From assembly GCF_003945595.2 (NCBI RefSeq), contig NW_024104321.1, positions 790,001 through 854,000 of the forward strand: a stretch of 64,000 nt of DNA. The letters are read 5' to 3'. Of the stretch, positions 49,901-61,837 are shown in pieces. The number at the start of each line of letters is the position of its first letter. Within the stretch, counting starts at the first letter, position 1. Both the position numbers and the translations under genes were made by a program. The notes under the pieces are model-generated. The model was not told where the DNA came from and ran no database searches. It worked only from the letters and a program-made list of their open reading frames with translations. Source of the stretch: Pipra filicauda. Lineage: Eukaryota > Chordata > Aves > Passeriformes > Pipridae.

Positions 49901-52900
49901 TTGAAAAGGTGCCTGGAAGAGCTTACTGGCATCAGCTTTTGTGGGGCCAAAAATCACTGAACCCATTAGTTATGCAGACATAGATGGTCTTTCTTCTTCC
50001 TTCTTCAACTTTCTACATTTAAAGCTCCCACCTCCAGTGTTTGTTAGGTCTTTTGCTGTTATTTTCCGGACTCATCTTAGCAATGGACTTAGAATTGTCA
50101 TTAATCAGTATTTAAGAGCAGTACAGTGGGTTTTAACCTGAAGTAAATGAGAAGGTTGTGAAAGAGAAACTAGACATGATCATTTTTTTCTTTTCTTTCC
50201 TGCCCTCTTAGTTACCAGAAATGTCTCTTCTTCTCCTCTCCACAAGGAGAAAAGCTAACAAGAGAGTTACCTCCAGAGATAAAAGGAAGATACGTGTCAG
50301 TGACACAATCTTCTCAAATACAGCTACTATGGCTTGAGAAGGAAGGAAGAATTTGACTTGAAGCTAGGCATTTATGACCTTCTTCTGGTCCAACTGCAAC
50401 TTTCCATTCCATGAAGTGAGTTGCCAATCAGAGAGGTAAGATATAAAGAGAGATAGATATAAAGGAGAGATAAAATAGAAAGTATTACCTCATAGTTCCT
50501 CTTCTCAATGATCTCTACTTGCATAAGAAATAGGGAGTTGCCACCCAGAGCTTCTTCAGGTCACAGAGGTATAACACCTTCATCTTTTACCTCTGCTTAT
50601 CACCAAAGAGACACTTATTGTTTGATATTATTCACTCAGAGAATCTCCTTTTGGATGGTATTTCATCTTTACCAGTTGGTCTTCAGAGAAGATTCTTTCT
50701 TTTTCTGTATTGTTGACAAGACACATTGTTGGCATTAATGACAGTGTTCTTTGTCTGGTGACTGTAATATTCCTTTGCTGATCTTACTTCGGAAGCTCCT
50801 TAGGTAATATAAAAGAGATGTTTATTTTTCTACTTATGCCTCTGATTTATTTCTTTTCCTTCATAGCTCTGTTCCTTCCTGTTCTTTTTTGTTATATTGC
50901 AAACCCTTCACTCTCTCTTGAGTCCCAGCTGTCTCTAAAAGGCTAATTCATACTTCACAGACTGAAACTCATCCTTACCCCCACTCATGTTCAGGCTCTT
51001 TAGAAGAAAGCGAACTTCCTGTGGTATAAGCCACATGGAAGGGGTTAGAGCCAAACAATATTTATGTAAGCATGTTGTTGCTTTGACAGAGCCATGGGGT
51101 GCAAACTGTTAGGGGCCTTTCTGTTTAAAGACTCACAGGACTTTGTGAGGGAGAACACAGAAATCTGTGGACTCACAATGCTGTGAGGCATTTGGAGTCA
51201 AAGCTCAAGGGTGGTCTTTGGAAACCTCACAAAAAAGAAAGTTTTCTGTTTCCCCTCATTCTTTGCCCCATCTGTCATAGGTCCCCGAGTAGCATGTTTT
51301 GATCAAATGGACAACAGCAGGGATAAGATCAGGAGTTCAGGCAGGCATGGGGCCAAGGAGGGGGATGTGTGCTCACAGCACGGTGAGAAAAGGCCGACCA
51401 AAATTTTGGCCGTGAACAAACCTCATCAGTGAGAACTGTAGACAAAGAAAGAATTTGGAAGGAAGTCAAGCAAAACAAAGACTAGAAAGTGAATCAGGAC
51501 TCAAACTTTAACACCAAAACTCTGAGGTCTTTGCTGAAAAAGGGAGATAAAATTATGAAAAAGATAAGGAGGAAGGATGAGATGGGGAAGTCTGCCTTTA
51601 CAATTCTAATCTCTGTTGGCTGCTCCACTTACATCTTCTATATCCAGCTCACTATCCCAAAAGCTATTTGCATCAGAGGTACTGAAATATTTCTCAGGGA
51701 AGAAGAGTTGAAACTATGCTTTTTTGGGAATTGTGGATCACTGTACTCCTTGAAAAGAGGTCATATGGTTTCTAGACAAGTTTTCATTCTAATATTTATA
51801 TGGTTAATTGTTTTATTCAAAGAGTCATTAAAATTTTCCTTAATTTTATTCTATTTTTTTCCAATCAACTCTATGGTTTTTGATCCCCAGCTTATCCCAT
51901 TATCACTATCCTGTTCTAATTATCTTCTTTACTGCCTAAATTACCATACATGCATTCTTTTTCCCCTCCAGGACTTAGCTTCTCATACTTTGATCTGCTA
52001 ATTGGCTTTTTAATCATCTCACTTTGTTTTCTTTTCTTTTTCATACTTAAAAAGGAATTATTGACTGTAATGACCTGAAAGGTACCAGTTTGATAACACT
52101 GGCTCCTGAGACCTTAGAGTTAGCCCCAGATATGCTGATTCCAAGACAGCTAGTGCAGCTGCACAGCCAAAAGATAGAGCATCCCTACATCTGGGATGTG
52201 ATTTAGGCTCCATCTCCATGCTGTTTCTTGTTTTATCCTGGAACGCTTGTAATTTAAATGTCTGTCTGCAGACATTTGGACTGAGACTGTCAGCTCACCA
52301 AAACTCTGCAAACCTTTTGGTAGCTACTGTCAGGACAAAACAACTCGAATAAAAAAGCCATGAAGTCACATATCAGTCAAAGCATGCAGTGAAGATAAAC
52401 TTTGTTTTCTTTCCAAGTGTTTTAGATCCTTTATTCATCTTCAGATCTTTTATTTTGGTCATGTTTCTCTCCTTCCCTCAGTCCTTCTTTCAATTCTGTT
52501 TCTTCTCCTTGTCAATGCTTCCTTTCTTTTTAGTAATTCATGTTAAATTCCACGAAGCTCCAGTTTCTTATTTCTTATTTTACTGACTTTTCATAGACCT
52601 CTGCTTTTCTTTTTACGGTTATGTCTACACATTGTCAAAGCATGTAGGACCATACTACAAGGGACTGTGGGCTGAAGATCAAACCAGTCATTGAGTAGAG
52701 AAGTTCATGATTTTTTGGATAACATACATCCATACGTGCCATTCTGCTGTATGGGTATTTCAGACTCTAATAATCTTCACTTGACATTCCTGGATTTGCC
52801 TAGTGATGACAGTCTCTGTATATTAAAGCTAGTAAATGTCTCTATTGCAAATCACATTTATGATTTTTTTAATGTCTTGAAGACTGTCAGAGGCAGACAT

Positions 52901-55077
52901 CTGAAGGGTGCGATTTCTTGACAGACTGTTTATGTACTAATGTGTAAAATTTCCCTAAAATCTGCTCTGCCATTTCTGTTGCCCGTAGGGTTGAGAAATT
53001 CAGTAGTGCCTTATGTTAGTGATTGTCTAATCGTCTTGAATACAAGTTCTTCTCATTGCACTATCATCATACCATAAAATGGTTCATTGAAGTTTCCTAG
53101 AAATAGAAAAGGAGTTTAAAAAGTAAAAATCACTGTTGGGTTTCCCTCTGCAAAATAAAGATTTAATTTAACAAATTTCAATGCTTATATATAAAATAAA
53201 ATGTGCATTTGTGGGATTGTTTTTACATGGGAGAAAAATTTGAATCAAAGTCATACAAAAAATGAAGTTTAAAGAACCATTTTGTGAACTCAAATGTAAA
53301 ATATTGCCTTTCCTGCACAGAAGACAGGCTGCCCAGGGAAAGAGGAGTAGATCTTATCTTTGTGCTAGGTGAGAGCTTTTTGATAAAGATGGTAGCACAG
53401 GAGTGGGCAGATAAAACCATAATGGAATCCACACTGTTGTTTTGTTTACTATCTCTCTAGCCAGGGTTGCTGGTACCATGACCTCTGTGAATCACACCAT
53501 CATCACTAAGAAAATAATCAAGCAGAGAGGAAAGATGGGATGAGTAGTCTTAGTTAAGCTTAAAATTCCTTGGAATAACTGTGCTTAATATTTCATTGTG
53601 TTTAAATGCTGAAGAGTTTTGGTCACATCAACGTATCTTTGTAGAGAAGCCTTTATTTCTGGCAGGGTTCTGCAGGCACCCGGGTACCAGATATGACCTA
53701 CCAGATTTCCCATAACACATGATTTTTCCCTGATGTGAGCTTGCAGGGTCTAAATAGTCTTACTAAGGAGATGAAGACTTTCAAGCAGGGAAGTGTTAAT
53801 TTCAAATCATGGTGAAACAGAACATCAAAATCTTTCATTAAGTGGAATGACCATGCAACTCTCTCTATTTCTGCAATGTGGAAAACAAATCCTTCTCTTC
53901 CCGTCCCCACACTACACATGGAAGACATAAATCACTATTTAAGCACATTCACAGTACTTCACTTAGGGGTTATTCCAACCTTAGCAAACTTCTGCATTGA
54001 AATGCTGGTACAAGACAGGCTTAGTAAATCTGATGCACGCCACAGCAAGGTCATACACCCAGTTATTTCTGTCCAAAGATATAGCAGGTCATAGTTAAGA
54101 AAGAGATAGCATTTGTATGTGAAGGTATTTAAAAAGAAATAATGAATAATGAGATATACTGAAGCAGATAAAGTAGCAAGCCAAATCCCTAATTGGTGTA
54201 TTAAAAAGGAAGCTTTCCATATTCGCATAGCACTGAATGTTTATTAGATACTGCATATTTCATCACGTTAACAACACAGTGATAGCAGCTAAATGCAGCT
54301 TCATGAAAGCAAAAAAATTACTGAAGAAATACATGTTTACTTAGTGTCTCAACAACTTGATATTTTTATTAAGGCAGTTGTTTAAATTTCATTGAATATA
54401 AGGTGATAAATTATCTTTTACATTAATTTCTCCATTTGAGGTTAAAAAAAATCTTTATTTTGAAATACATATTTTCTATCACAAAAGAAAACAATTGAAT
54501 TAAAACCTGGTTATATAATTTCACTGCTATAAAGTCTGAAGGGTACTTAAGATAAACACTAAAGATATCATTATCAGTATATATTTATGTCGTAAGTGGA
54601 GCTGAACAACTACTTCAATTAAACTTAGTTTAGTTAATTTTCCACAGGGTTGTAAAGGTCTCTGAAAGTACTAAGATTTATTATTTCTAATGTAATAGAA
54701 AACAAGTAGGGCTGCATTTTTTATATGCCTTAATATACTTTTTTCCCCTCCCACTTTGCCTCTAAAAAAATGGTATTAATTAATTGTTTCAGCTGAAGAA
54801 GCAAATCAGCAAAACAAATGTAACTTCATGTCTGATGCTAAAAGTGTATGTCTGGACCTCCTTACCTTAAAATATGTTCTTATATTACAAAATGAAAGAG
54901 AATCAACAACACAGTTTGTCTCAAAAGTCAGTGGATTGAAGGCAGGAAGACTTTCTAGCCAGTATGATAAAACACATACCGTGAAACTGAAGTCTGAAAG
55001 CTTTTTCTGAGCAAAACTACTGTCCTCTGGTTTGAAGAAAAATGGTCTTCAGAGGCAATAGATGACATGCTATATGT
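43943..55077. other. long AT-rich gene-poor stretch
   Basis: Eleven kilobases without a recognisable gene, RNA or interspersed repeat. The longest frame is 170 codons (51489-52001, plus strand). Its translation has a hydrophobic stretch around residues 94-125 of the kind AT-rich DNA produces by chance, and no family is recognised. Small local duplications occur, for example at 46020-46045 and 49620-49635. Confidence 0.55.
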
Positions 55078-55093
55078 ATCAATCAATCAATCA
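55078..55093. repeat. short ATCA tetranucleotide repeat
   Basis: Four ATCA units in a row. This is a trivial microsatellite. Confidence 0.9.
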
Positions 55094-58000
55094 TTTGCTT
55101 GATCAATGTCTTTCCCTCCTTGAAAAAATGACAATACACAAGACTTAGCTGAAGTGGAACAAATGTTCACTTGCTCATCTTTAATGTAAATGTACCTTAT
55201 GGATTGTTGATCTTTCCAGAGACTACTGCTGTGTTGATTAATTGCTAATGAATGCTAATGAAGGAGTGAGGTGAATATACACAGTGATGTATTTAAGTGA
55301 TGATTGATTGGCTTTAACACTAGCTGTCAGGAGAGTACTTACCACATGCACAACAAGTCCATAAATATGCACAGAACTGTTAGTTGTCTTGCTGCATGTC
55401 TCTGCGGTCTTTTAGTCGATCTGTGACAGGGAGAGAACTGCCCCTCTAGACTTTCATTGCTAAAGTAAATTCATTCCTTAGGAAGGACATCAACTCTCAG
55501 TGACAGGTTTTAATTAAACATTGATGATCAGTGCACAGTTACAGACAAAATGTCACAAAATGTTCCTTTCCAAAAGCAAAAGTAAATTTTTAGAAAATTT
55601 TAATAATAAAGAAAATGCTTTGAGACTGATGAAAATAGAAAAAGAATATGTTCACGAAAGCTCCAAAATACAGCAGAAACATTAGGATAAACAAAAGAAA
55701 TGCCATTTCCAATTTAAGAAGAGCAATACTACATTATTCCTTTTTGAGACGGGGTACAATGAATTGAAGCAGCAAACTTTTTCTGGCAAGTGATATACAG
55801 CTTGTTAGAAATTTCAGTGACTAACTAAAAAAACAGCTACTGACCAAATAAAGAAAAGTGAGAGAACTCTATGCCTGGCTCAAGTGCAATGAAGGAGAGA
55901 ATGGGAGGTGGAGGATTCAGTATAGCAGACCCTTGAGCCAGAATGGGAGATGCCTGTGGAGATTGTTGCCAGCTCAGGATAAATGGCCTGAGTGGGGAAA
56001 AGGAGTTATTTTTGTCATTTGGATAACAAATGCTCAATGTTCAGTAATCAATATCCAAATTTCTCTTGTGCGAGGGTCTTTTGAAACACCTGCCATAGCT
56101 GCATGGGAATATATCCCAAATACTAGTCTCTGGTGAATTCAGAGCAATGATAGTAACAATTTACAATGACCTTTAAAAATTGAAGTTAAAATTCCTTTCT
56201 TCAAAAGGAGTTCTTTCTCAATAATAAATACATTCTTCACACAGTCAAGTTAAGCTAATCAATTTGTTTATTTTATACAGCCCACAAGAAAGGAATAGAT
56301 AGGAACAGTTATTTCTAAACACCTAAATTTCAACCACCTTTAATTTTCAAGTCCTTAAGCACTTTCCCATAGGTACGCAGACCCTCATGAAGATAATTTG
56401 AACTTACCAGTAGCTAACAGCTGCATGTTGCAGGTGATTTTATACTTGCAGGAATAAGAACTGAAATTCGGACATTGGTAGAAGCATATTCAAATATTTC
56501 TAACGATTCACAAAATTTAATTTAGAGTCAGCTTTGCTGCTGCTTCTGCTAAAATTTGTATGTACTAAGTTGAGCTGGCATCCAGGTTTATGAAATTGGC
56601 CTGTGCTTCCACATACCAAATGGGAAGGGAAACAGTATGGTGACAGTGAATTTCCACCCAGGCAGCTCTGGAGGTAACCACAATTGCTTGATTCAGCAAC
56701 AGGCTTTGGCAGTTAATTGGCAGCTGTAAATGGAAGCCCCGGAATTACTGCCAACTGAAGGGAAGTAGGGCATCAGCTTCCCTTGTTTTAGTGTAGAACT
56801 TCTCAGAAGAGGAAAATACACTTCAGTGGTATTCATACAGCAAAATCTGCATAATGGAGGTGTGAAAAAAATTATTTTAACCTATTTAGGCAAAATGGAC
56901 AAATGAGGAAGAGAAAAGCTTTGTATGGCAAAACTGCATCTCAAAAGCAGTTGACTCAGATTAGATGGAATAAAAGAATTTAAACAAACAATTACAAATG
57001 CAAGTTGGAAAGTGGTTTAAAAATATCATCTGGTCACAATCTTGCAATTCAAGAAGAGAACCACGTGGGGGAAAAAAACACAAAAAACCAACAAACTTGA
57101 TTTAGAGGGAATGTGAAAACCCCAATAATTAATTGCAGAATCATATAAAACAATTCAGAAAAAAAAGAGTATGTCCGAAGGGATTAATGTAAATTAGAAG
57201 CTATGAATAATAAAAAAAAGATAAGGGAGACAAAAGAACATCAATGGTTGTCTAGGGTCAGCTGATAAGATAATACAAAGGAGAATTTCAGATATATTAA
57301 AATTGTAAGACATGCACAAAAGCTGTTGAAAGTAGGGAAAATCCCAATATTGAAGCACACCGGATGTTTCTGTCCTGTATTTACTAAAAGTAGTCATATC
57401 ATATACTCACAGTAAAATGAAAAGGTGAAAAAAAGAGAAAATACTAAACAGTAGCTATTAAAGGTAGATTTTTCAGCAGTGACAAACAGAAGCCATTTGC
57501 ATACCAGCATTTAGATGAGTTAGTCTAGGAATTATCTGAAACCTTCAGCATGTTTTTCAGTATATTTGGAATATACTCAAGCAATGGAAGAAAGCTGCTG
57601 AGGTAGAAGAAAAAGAGAGAACATAAAGAAGCAAGTAACTATGTTTTCGTAATCTGATGTCAGTTCCAAACAAAAATGTAAGTTTGCACATGATACAACT
57701 TGGTTAATAAATTGTATTGATAGAATGACTCAGCATAGATTAAAAAAAACTACAAACTTAACTAAGTCATCAACTATTTTTAAATAAGATTACCCAACTG
57801 CTCTAAATATATCACATGTATTCACTTTTATAGTGCTTTTTTTTTTTTTTTACTGTTACTGTATAAATTTTCAATTAAGAACACAGACAAAACCCTGATA
57901 GCTGTCACTGTTTAGGTAGCTTAAAATTTTCCTGCCTGATATAGCTCAAAATGCAATTAGGAAGAGTGTGGGCAGGGGCTGGGAGGTGTGTGTGTCTGTC

Positions 58001-59881
58001 TGTGAGAAGAGGTAAAGTTTTTCAAGAAATCAAAAATTTTCCCATTTGACTCATATGTCAGAAAAAGTTTCTGGCATATTGCTGAGGAAATCCACATTGG
58101 CAGAAAGGAAAGTTGAGCTCTTTGTTTTTTGAAAAGTTGACCTGAGTGGCACCTGCTGAGTTTCCCAGAATGCGTTAGCAAACTGAGTACTGGGTTTTTG
58201 TCAGTTCTAATTCTCATTCATTTTGCTCTGTTATGCCAGGATTCTGTAGGGGGCTTTTGCCCCCTTCATTATCCAGGCAAACACACATGTAATCCAGCTT
58301 CTCTCAAACACTGTAGCTACCGAAATCACTGTGTAAAAAATCTCATAACCACTGGAGCCATCATGCCTTATGAAGAATTACAAGTGAGACTTTTTCAGAC
58401 CTGGTTTAGAAATTTTATTTCAGCTTTATTTTTTTCAGTGGCTAAACAGAAATTGTCTAACATAGCAAGTCTTTTTAATTGGTCACTTGCATTGAAGAGA
58501 TTTGTTAGAGAGGAATAGAAATTTGTCTGGATTTGAAATTTTCAGGTTATTTAATGAACCCTGAATTGAAGAACCAAGATTTGAAAAACTATGCACAGCA
58601 TTTGTGATTAGAGAGGGACTTTCAGGAAATCTTAGCTGTCATTGTAGCATTTTTGTGAACTGGGGAGATTTTCAGAGGTGATGCCTGCAGAGTTTCAGAC
58701 AGGAGCTGCTTGATACTCCTTTGCTGTGAGGATATTTCTCTAAATCTGAATCAGGAGATTGAATAAATAGGTTGTAGTTTTTGGGCAGGAGACCACATGA
58801 ATCTTTACTCTTGTACATACAGAGACTAATTATAATAGTTCAAGAAACTATTTTTTATTACCTTTCCTCTTGTTTTATTAATCTTCTCCCAACCTGAATG
58901 ATCACCACCTATCATAGACCCTTCAGGGAACACGGTCGTTGAGTACTGCATAAGCCAGCCTGTGCAGCAGCACACTGTTTTATTTTATACCAACTGTATG
59001 AAATCAAGGATTCCTCCTGAGCATAATGTGTTTTGGATTTTTGGTAGATCCATGTGTCTCACTGTTCCATTGAGAACTGCCGGAAAGTTGCCAGGCTGCT
59101 CTGTCTGGGTCCTGTGTCCATGTCTGGATCCACATGCTGTCAAGTTCTGTGGTTTTAAACATCCCTGTGATGCAGCACTCTTCTTAGCTTCTCTGGCATG
59201 TCTCCAGGAGACATGCACTGTGTTTGAAGGTGGCAAGACATATCCTGAATAATCCTTCAAAAGAGCACTCAGGAACAGGGAATGAGTCCATCCCACCCAG
59301 TGTTTTCAGGGGAGACTGTATAGGATGGAACAAATACACATCCAAATTAATTTGTTTCCATGGAAAAAAACCCATCAAAACAAAACATCGAAAAACTCGG
59401 GATTAATTATGTTAAAATCTACTACAATGAAGCATCAGCAGAGCATAATTTTTTTGTACTCACCAGTCAAGTGAGATTGTCACCATTATCTCCATGCTGG
59501 GACATAGTTGGGTCCAGCGGCAACATGGACCTCACCGAGCCCCATGGAAGTATTTCCCACCACTGGTCAACATGCACATGAAGTATTGCTTTATTATAGC
59601 GATAATTTTATGTTGTTGTGGCAGCAGTAATCACAGAAATGGTGTAGCAGAGGGCTCCCATTAGCCACCTGTGCATAAAGGCTGCTTGGAGGGAAGGGAA
59701 TGAAAAATCTATGTGGTACTTCTCCTGATTTGGTGTACCAGTGTCTACCATAAAATTATTAACACAAAAGTAAGACCACAGCAATCACTCAAGGAAGTTT
59801 CGACAGAAGAAATGGGTGAAACCACCAAACGTTTACACTCCATGGCCGTCCTTGACATCATCTAATTTATGTTAAAAGAAG
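55094..59881. other. AT-rich DNA, no gene recognised; possible conserved blocks
   Basis: No gene or interspersed repeat is recognised. Two repeat-free blocks rich in homeodomain-type cores, at about 55195-55330 and 56640-56790, are listed among the findings. A run of 13 or more T lies at about 57838-57851. Confidence 0.5.
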
Positions 59882-60066
59882 AATCATAGAATCATGGAGA
59901 GGAGACTGAGGGGAAACAGCATCATGGCCTATGGCTTCCTCACAGAGGGGAAGTGGAGGGGCAGCACCAGTCTCTTCCCCTGGTGACCAGTGACAGGACC
60001 CAAGGAAATGACATGAAGCTGTGTCAGGGGAGGTTTAGGTTAGTGTTATGATCAGGTTTAGGTTAG
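59882..60066 (+). mobile_element. CR1 LINE copy A, 5' piece, plus strand
   Basis: The body starts at 'ggagaggagactgagggg' (the end of the LFSLEKRR block) and continues with 'gaccagtgacaggacc' and 'tgtcaggggaggtttagg', closely matching the 17.1-17.3-kb copy. It is cut off at 60066 by a long insertion and resumes at 61091. The first 16 bases (59882-59897, AATCATAGAATCATGG) are the reverse complement of a CR1 tail, so the 5' junction either carries a small inversion or abuts the remains of an opposite-strand CR1. Confidence 0.9.
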
Positions 60067-60077
60067 TGTTATGATCA
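60032..60077. repeat. two perfect copies of a 23-bp unit at the insertion junction
   Basis: 60032-60054 and 60055-60077 are identical. The unit is 12 bp of CR1 sequence (GGTTTAGGTTAG) plus the first 11 bp of the insertion (TGTTATGATCA). Host and insert were therefore duplicated together, after the insertion had occurred. Confidence 0.95.
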
Positions 60078-61090
60078 GGTTATTAGAGAGATGCCTCTGC
60101 CTGAATTAAGATGTAAACAAGACCATGTGCCGAAGTCAATAGCATGGATTTTCATTTAACAGGAAATGTAAGGTAGAGAGAGATAGAAAGAAATAGGAAA
60201 AAGAGTGGGGGGAGAGAGAGTGACAGTGAGACAGATTAATTAGAAAGAATACCACTCTGTGGATTCTGATGGTGTCCCATTGATCCTCTTCTTGTGGTCT
60301 TCTGGGTGGGGAGTACCAGTCTTGCTGAAGTGATGGTAGCAGTCTGGATCTGTCAAAGGAAACCCAGGGTGGTGAGGGAAGAAGCCAGTGGTGATGAGGG
60401 AAGAAGCCTGTGGTGATGAGGGAAAAAGCTTTTGAAGTGAGGGAAGTCCTGTGTGATGAAGAAAGAAGTCTGTGTGGTGAGGGAAGAAGTCCACGTATGT
60501 AAGGGAAGTCCATATGTGAGGGAAGAAGCCCGTGTGTTAATTATGCTTAGCCTGGGTAAGAACGCCCCCAGTACCTCTGCTGGGACAGGAAGTTTTACAA
60601 TGGATGATGTAATACTGGATCACCGTCTTCTAAAGTGTTACAGCTACCTGTTATGTCAGCACAGTTGAATCCCTTATGGATCAGCAGAGATTAACATATT
60701 CAGGCTACCTGTGAATTGTTACAGTACAGTAGTTCCCTTGAGGGGAGTTATCATAACTCAGTCAGTTGTATAAGGACAAAGAAAAACTATCCCCCTAGCA
60801 GGATTTTACCTCTCTCCTTATCTTGTTAACACCCAGCTTGTAGCCTGAGGTGGCAGGTGTGCACACCCTCAGCACTTGGATGGTTACTTTGCCCATTGTC
60901 AGCTTGCACCTTGATTGTCTGAGCTATCAGCATTCTTGTCTTTCACACTTGTGGATACATTCTTCTCCTAGGAGAGTAATACCACCCTTATCTTATCTCA
61001 TCTCAAATTCCCATCCAGTCGAAATCAGTAGGTATATTTGGGGAAAAGAGAAAAAAGCTGGATGCCAGAACTTTTGTGTAACCCAGGACA
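60067..61090. mobile_element. 1,024-bp insertion with TG...CA ends, probable solo LTR
   Basis: The segment splits a CR1 copy cleanly: 'ggtttaggttag' before it and 'ttcacccagaggatggtc' after it are neighbouring parts of CR1. It starts TGTTATGATC and ends CCCAGGACA, so both strands read 5'-TGT...ACA-3', the canonical form of retroviral long terminal repeats. It has no coding potential beyond a low-complexity minus-strand frame (60513-60136). It contains a purine-rich stretch (60170-60230) and an internal repeat array (60369-60531). I see no clear 4-6-bp target duplication, because the left junction was rearranged and about 18 bp of CR1 are missing. A solo LTR of an endogenous retrovirus is the simplest reading. 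A non-autonomous element is possible. Orientation is not established. Confidence 0.45.
60369..60531. repeat. about eight imperfect 19-22-bp tandem units inside the insertion
   Basis: Repeating core GTGRTGAGGGAAGAAGYC occurs about eight times with small length changes, for example at 60369, 60388, 60410 and 60467. The array lies wholly inside the 1,024-bp insertion. Read on the minus strand it gives repeated serine, proline and histidine-rich peptides, which is a consequence of the array rather than evidence for a protein. Confidence 0.85.
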
Positions 61091-61265
61091 TTCACCCAGA
61101 GGATGGTCATCTGAGGAAGTGGTCATGGCACCAAGTCTGCCAGAGTTCAAAGCTCTCAGGCACATGGTGTGATTCTTGGGGTGGTCCTGTACAGGAACAG
61201 GAGTTGGACTTGATGATCCTTGTGGGTTCCTTACAATTCAAGATGTCCTATGATTCTATAATTCT
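61091..61265 (+). mobile_element. CR1 LINE copy A, 3' piece and tail
   Basis: The CR1 resumes exactly where the piece at 59882-60066 left off: 'ttcacccagaggatggtc', 'gtggtcatggcaccaag', 'ggagttggacttgatgatcc'. It ends in the tail 'tcctatgattctataattct' at 61247-61265. Overall it matches the upstream copy of the 16.65-17.49-kb pair and so probably belongs to the same CR1 subfamily. Confidence 0.93.
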
Positions 61266-61353
61266 CCTCCTCTGATTCACTCTTGTGAGACCCTATCTGG
61301 TGGTACTGCATCCAGCTCTAGGTCTGCAACATAAGAAAGATGTATACTTCTTG
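61266..61353 (+). mobile_element. CR1 LINE copy B, 5' piece, plus strand
   Basis: This follows the tail of copy A without a spacer. It contains 'actcttgtgagaccctatctgg' shifted into 'tactgcatccagctctagg' (the L E Y C I Q L W region of ORF2) and 'agaaagatgtatacttcttg'. It is interrupted at 61353 by a GC-rich insertion and resumes at 61838. Confidence 0.9.
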
Positions 61354-61837
61354 TGGCATTGGCATGGGCCCGGCTGGCCCTGGGCACGTGCACGACGGCG
61401 TGGCCCGGCCCCGGGCGCTGGGGCCCGGCCCCAGACACGGAAAGGAGCAAGAGAATGGGAGCTTCGCCTGTGCGGACAGTACCATCGTGGGAGTTGAGAG
61501 GGGAGCCCTGGAACACACAGAAGAGAAGGACAACTCTAAACCCGGGCAGATGGAGCTCGTCAGCCCTGTAAGGCCATCCATCTAAGAGGAGGTCACTCTA
61601 AACAAACTTTATCTGAGGACCTCGCTGCCACCGTCCAAGCTCGCTCGGCCCCGGCAGATGAACCTTAGGATTAAAGGGTGAGCTCAGTTCAGTGCACACT
61701 GTGTCTCACCTAAAAAATCCATTGCACAGGCTCGAAGGCCTTACCTGCATTTGCAAAGCCCTGTATCACCAGCGTGCTTGTAACAAATGTGGATAAAGAC
61801 CTTTCCCTAATCTTTGTTCGCAAAGACTGGCCATGAG
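61354..61837. mobile_element. 484-bp GC-rich insertion with 8-bp flanking direct repeat
   Basis: The insertion is flanked by ACTTCTTG at 61346-61353 and again at 61838-61845. Removing it together with one of these restores a normal CR1 sequence (ACTTCTTGCAGCGAGTCCAGAGG). The insert begins TGGCATTGGC (or TGTGGCATTGG if the flank is taken as 6 bp) and ends GGCCATGAG. Its first 90 bp are extremely GC-rich, with many CpG dinucleotides, while the right half is ordinary. Frames of 70-87 codons in the left half overlap in several registers and look compositional. The size and TG start would suit a solo retroviral LTR, but the right end lacks the usual CA, and an 8-bp duplication would also suit a hAT-type DNA element, whose typical termini I do not see. 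The class is unresolved. Confidence 0.6.

Noticed and set aside
51489..52001. 170-codon plus-strand frame with hydrophobic segments
   Set aside because: The hydrophobic runs are what T-rich DNA gives by chance. No domain, no splice context and no codon bias support it.
60032..60077. Telomere-like motif (TTAGGTTAG)
   Set aside because: It is part of the normal CR1 3' sequence (GGTTTAGGTTGG-type) and occurs only through the 23-bp duplication.
60136..60513. 125-codon minus-strand frame rich in serine, proline and histidine
   Set aside because: It is the translation of the internal 20-bp repeat array and flanking pyrimidine-rich DNA of the inserted element.
60369..60531. CRISPR-like array of short repeats
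   Set aside because: The units are contiguous and imperfect with no unique spacers, and the context is a vertebrate genome.
61285..61585. Several overlapping 70-87-codon frames over the GC-rich insertion
   Set aside because: Stops are scarce in GC-rich DNA in every register, and the frames run across the CR1/insert boundary.
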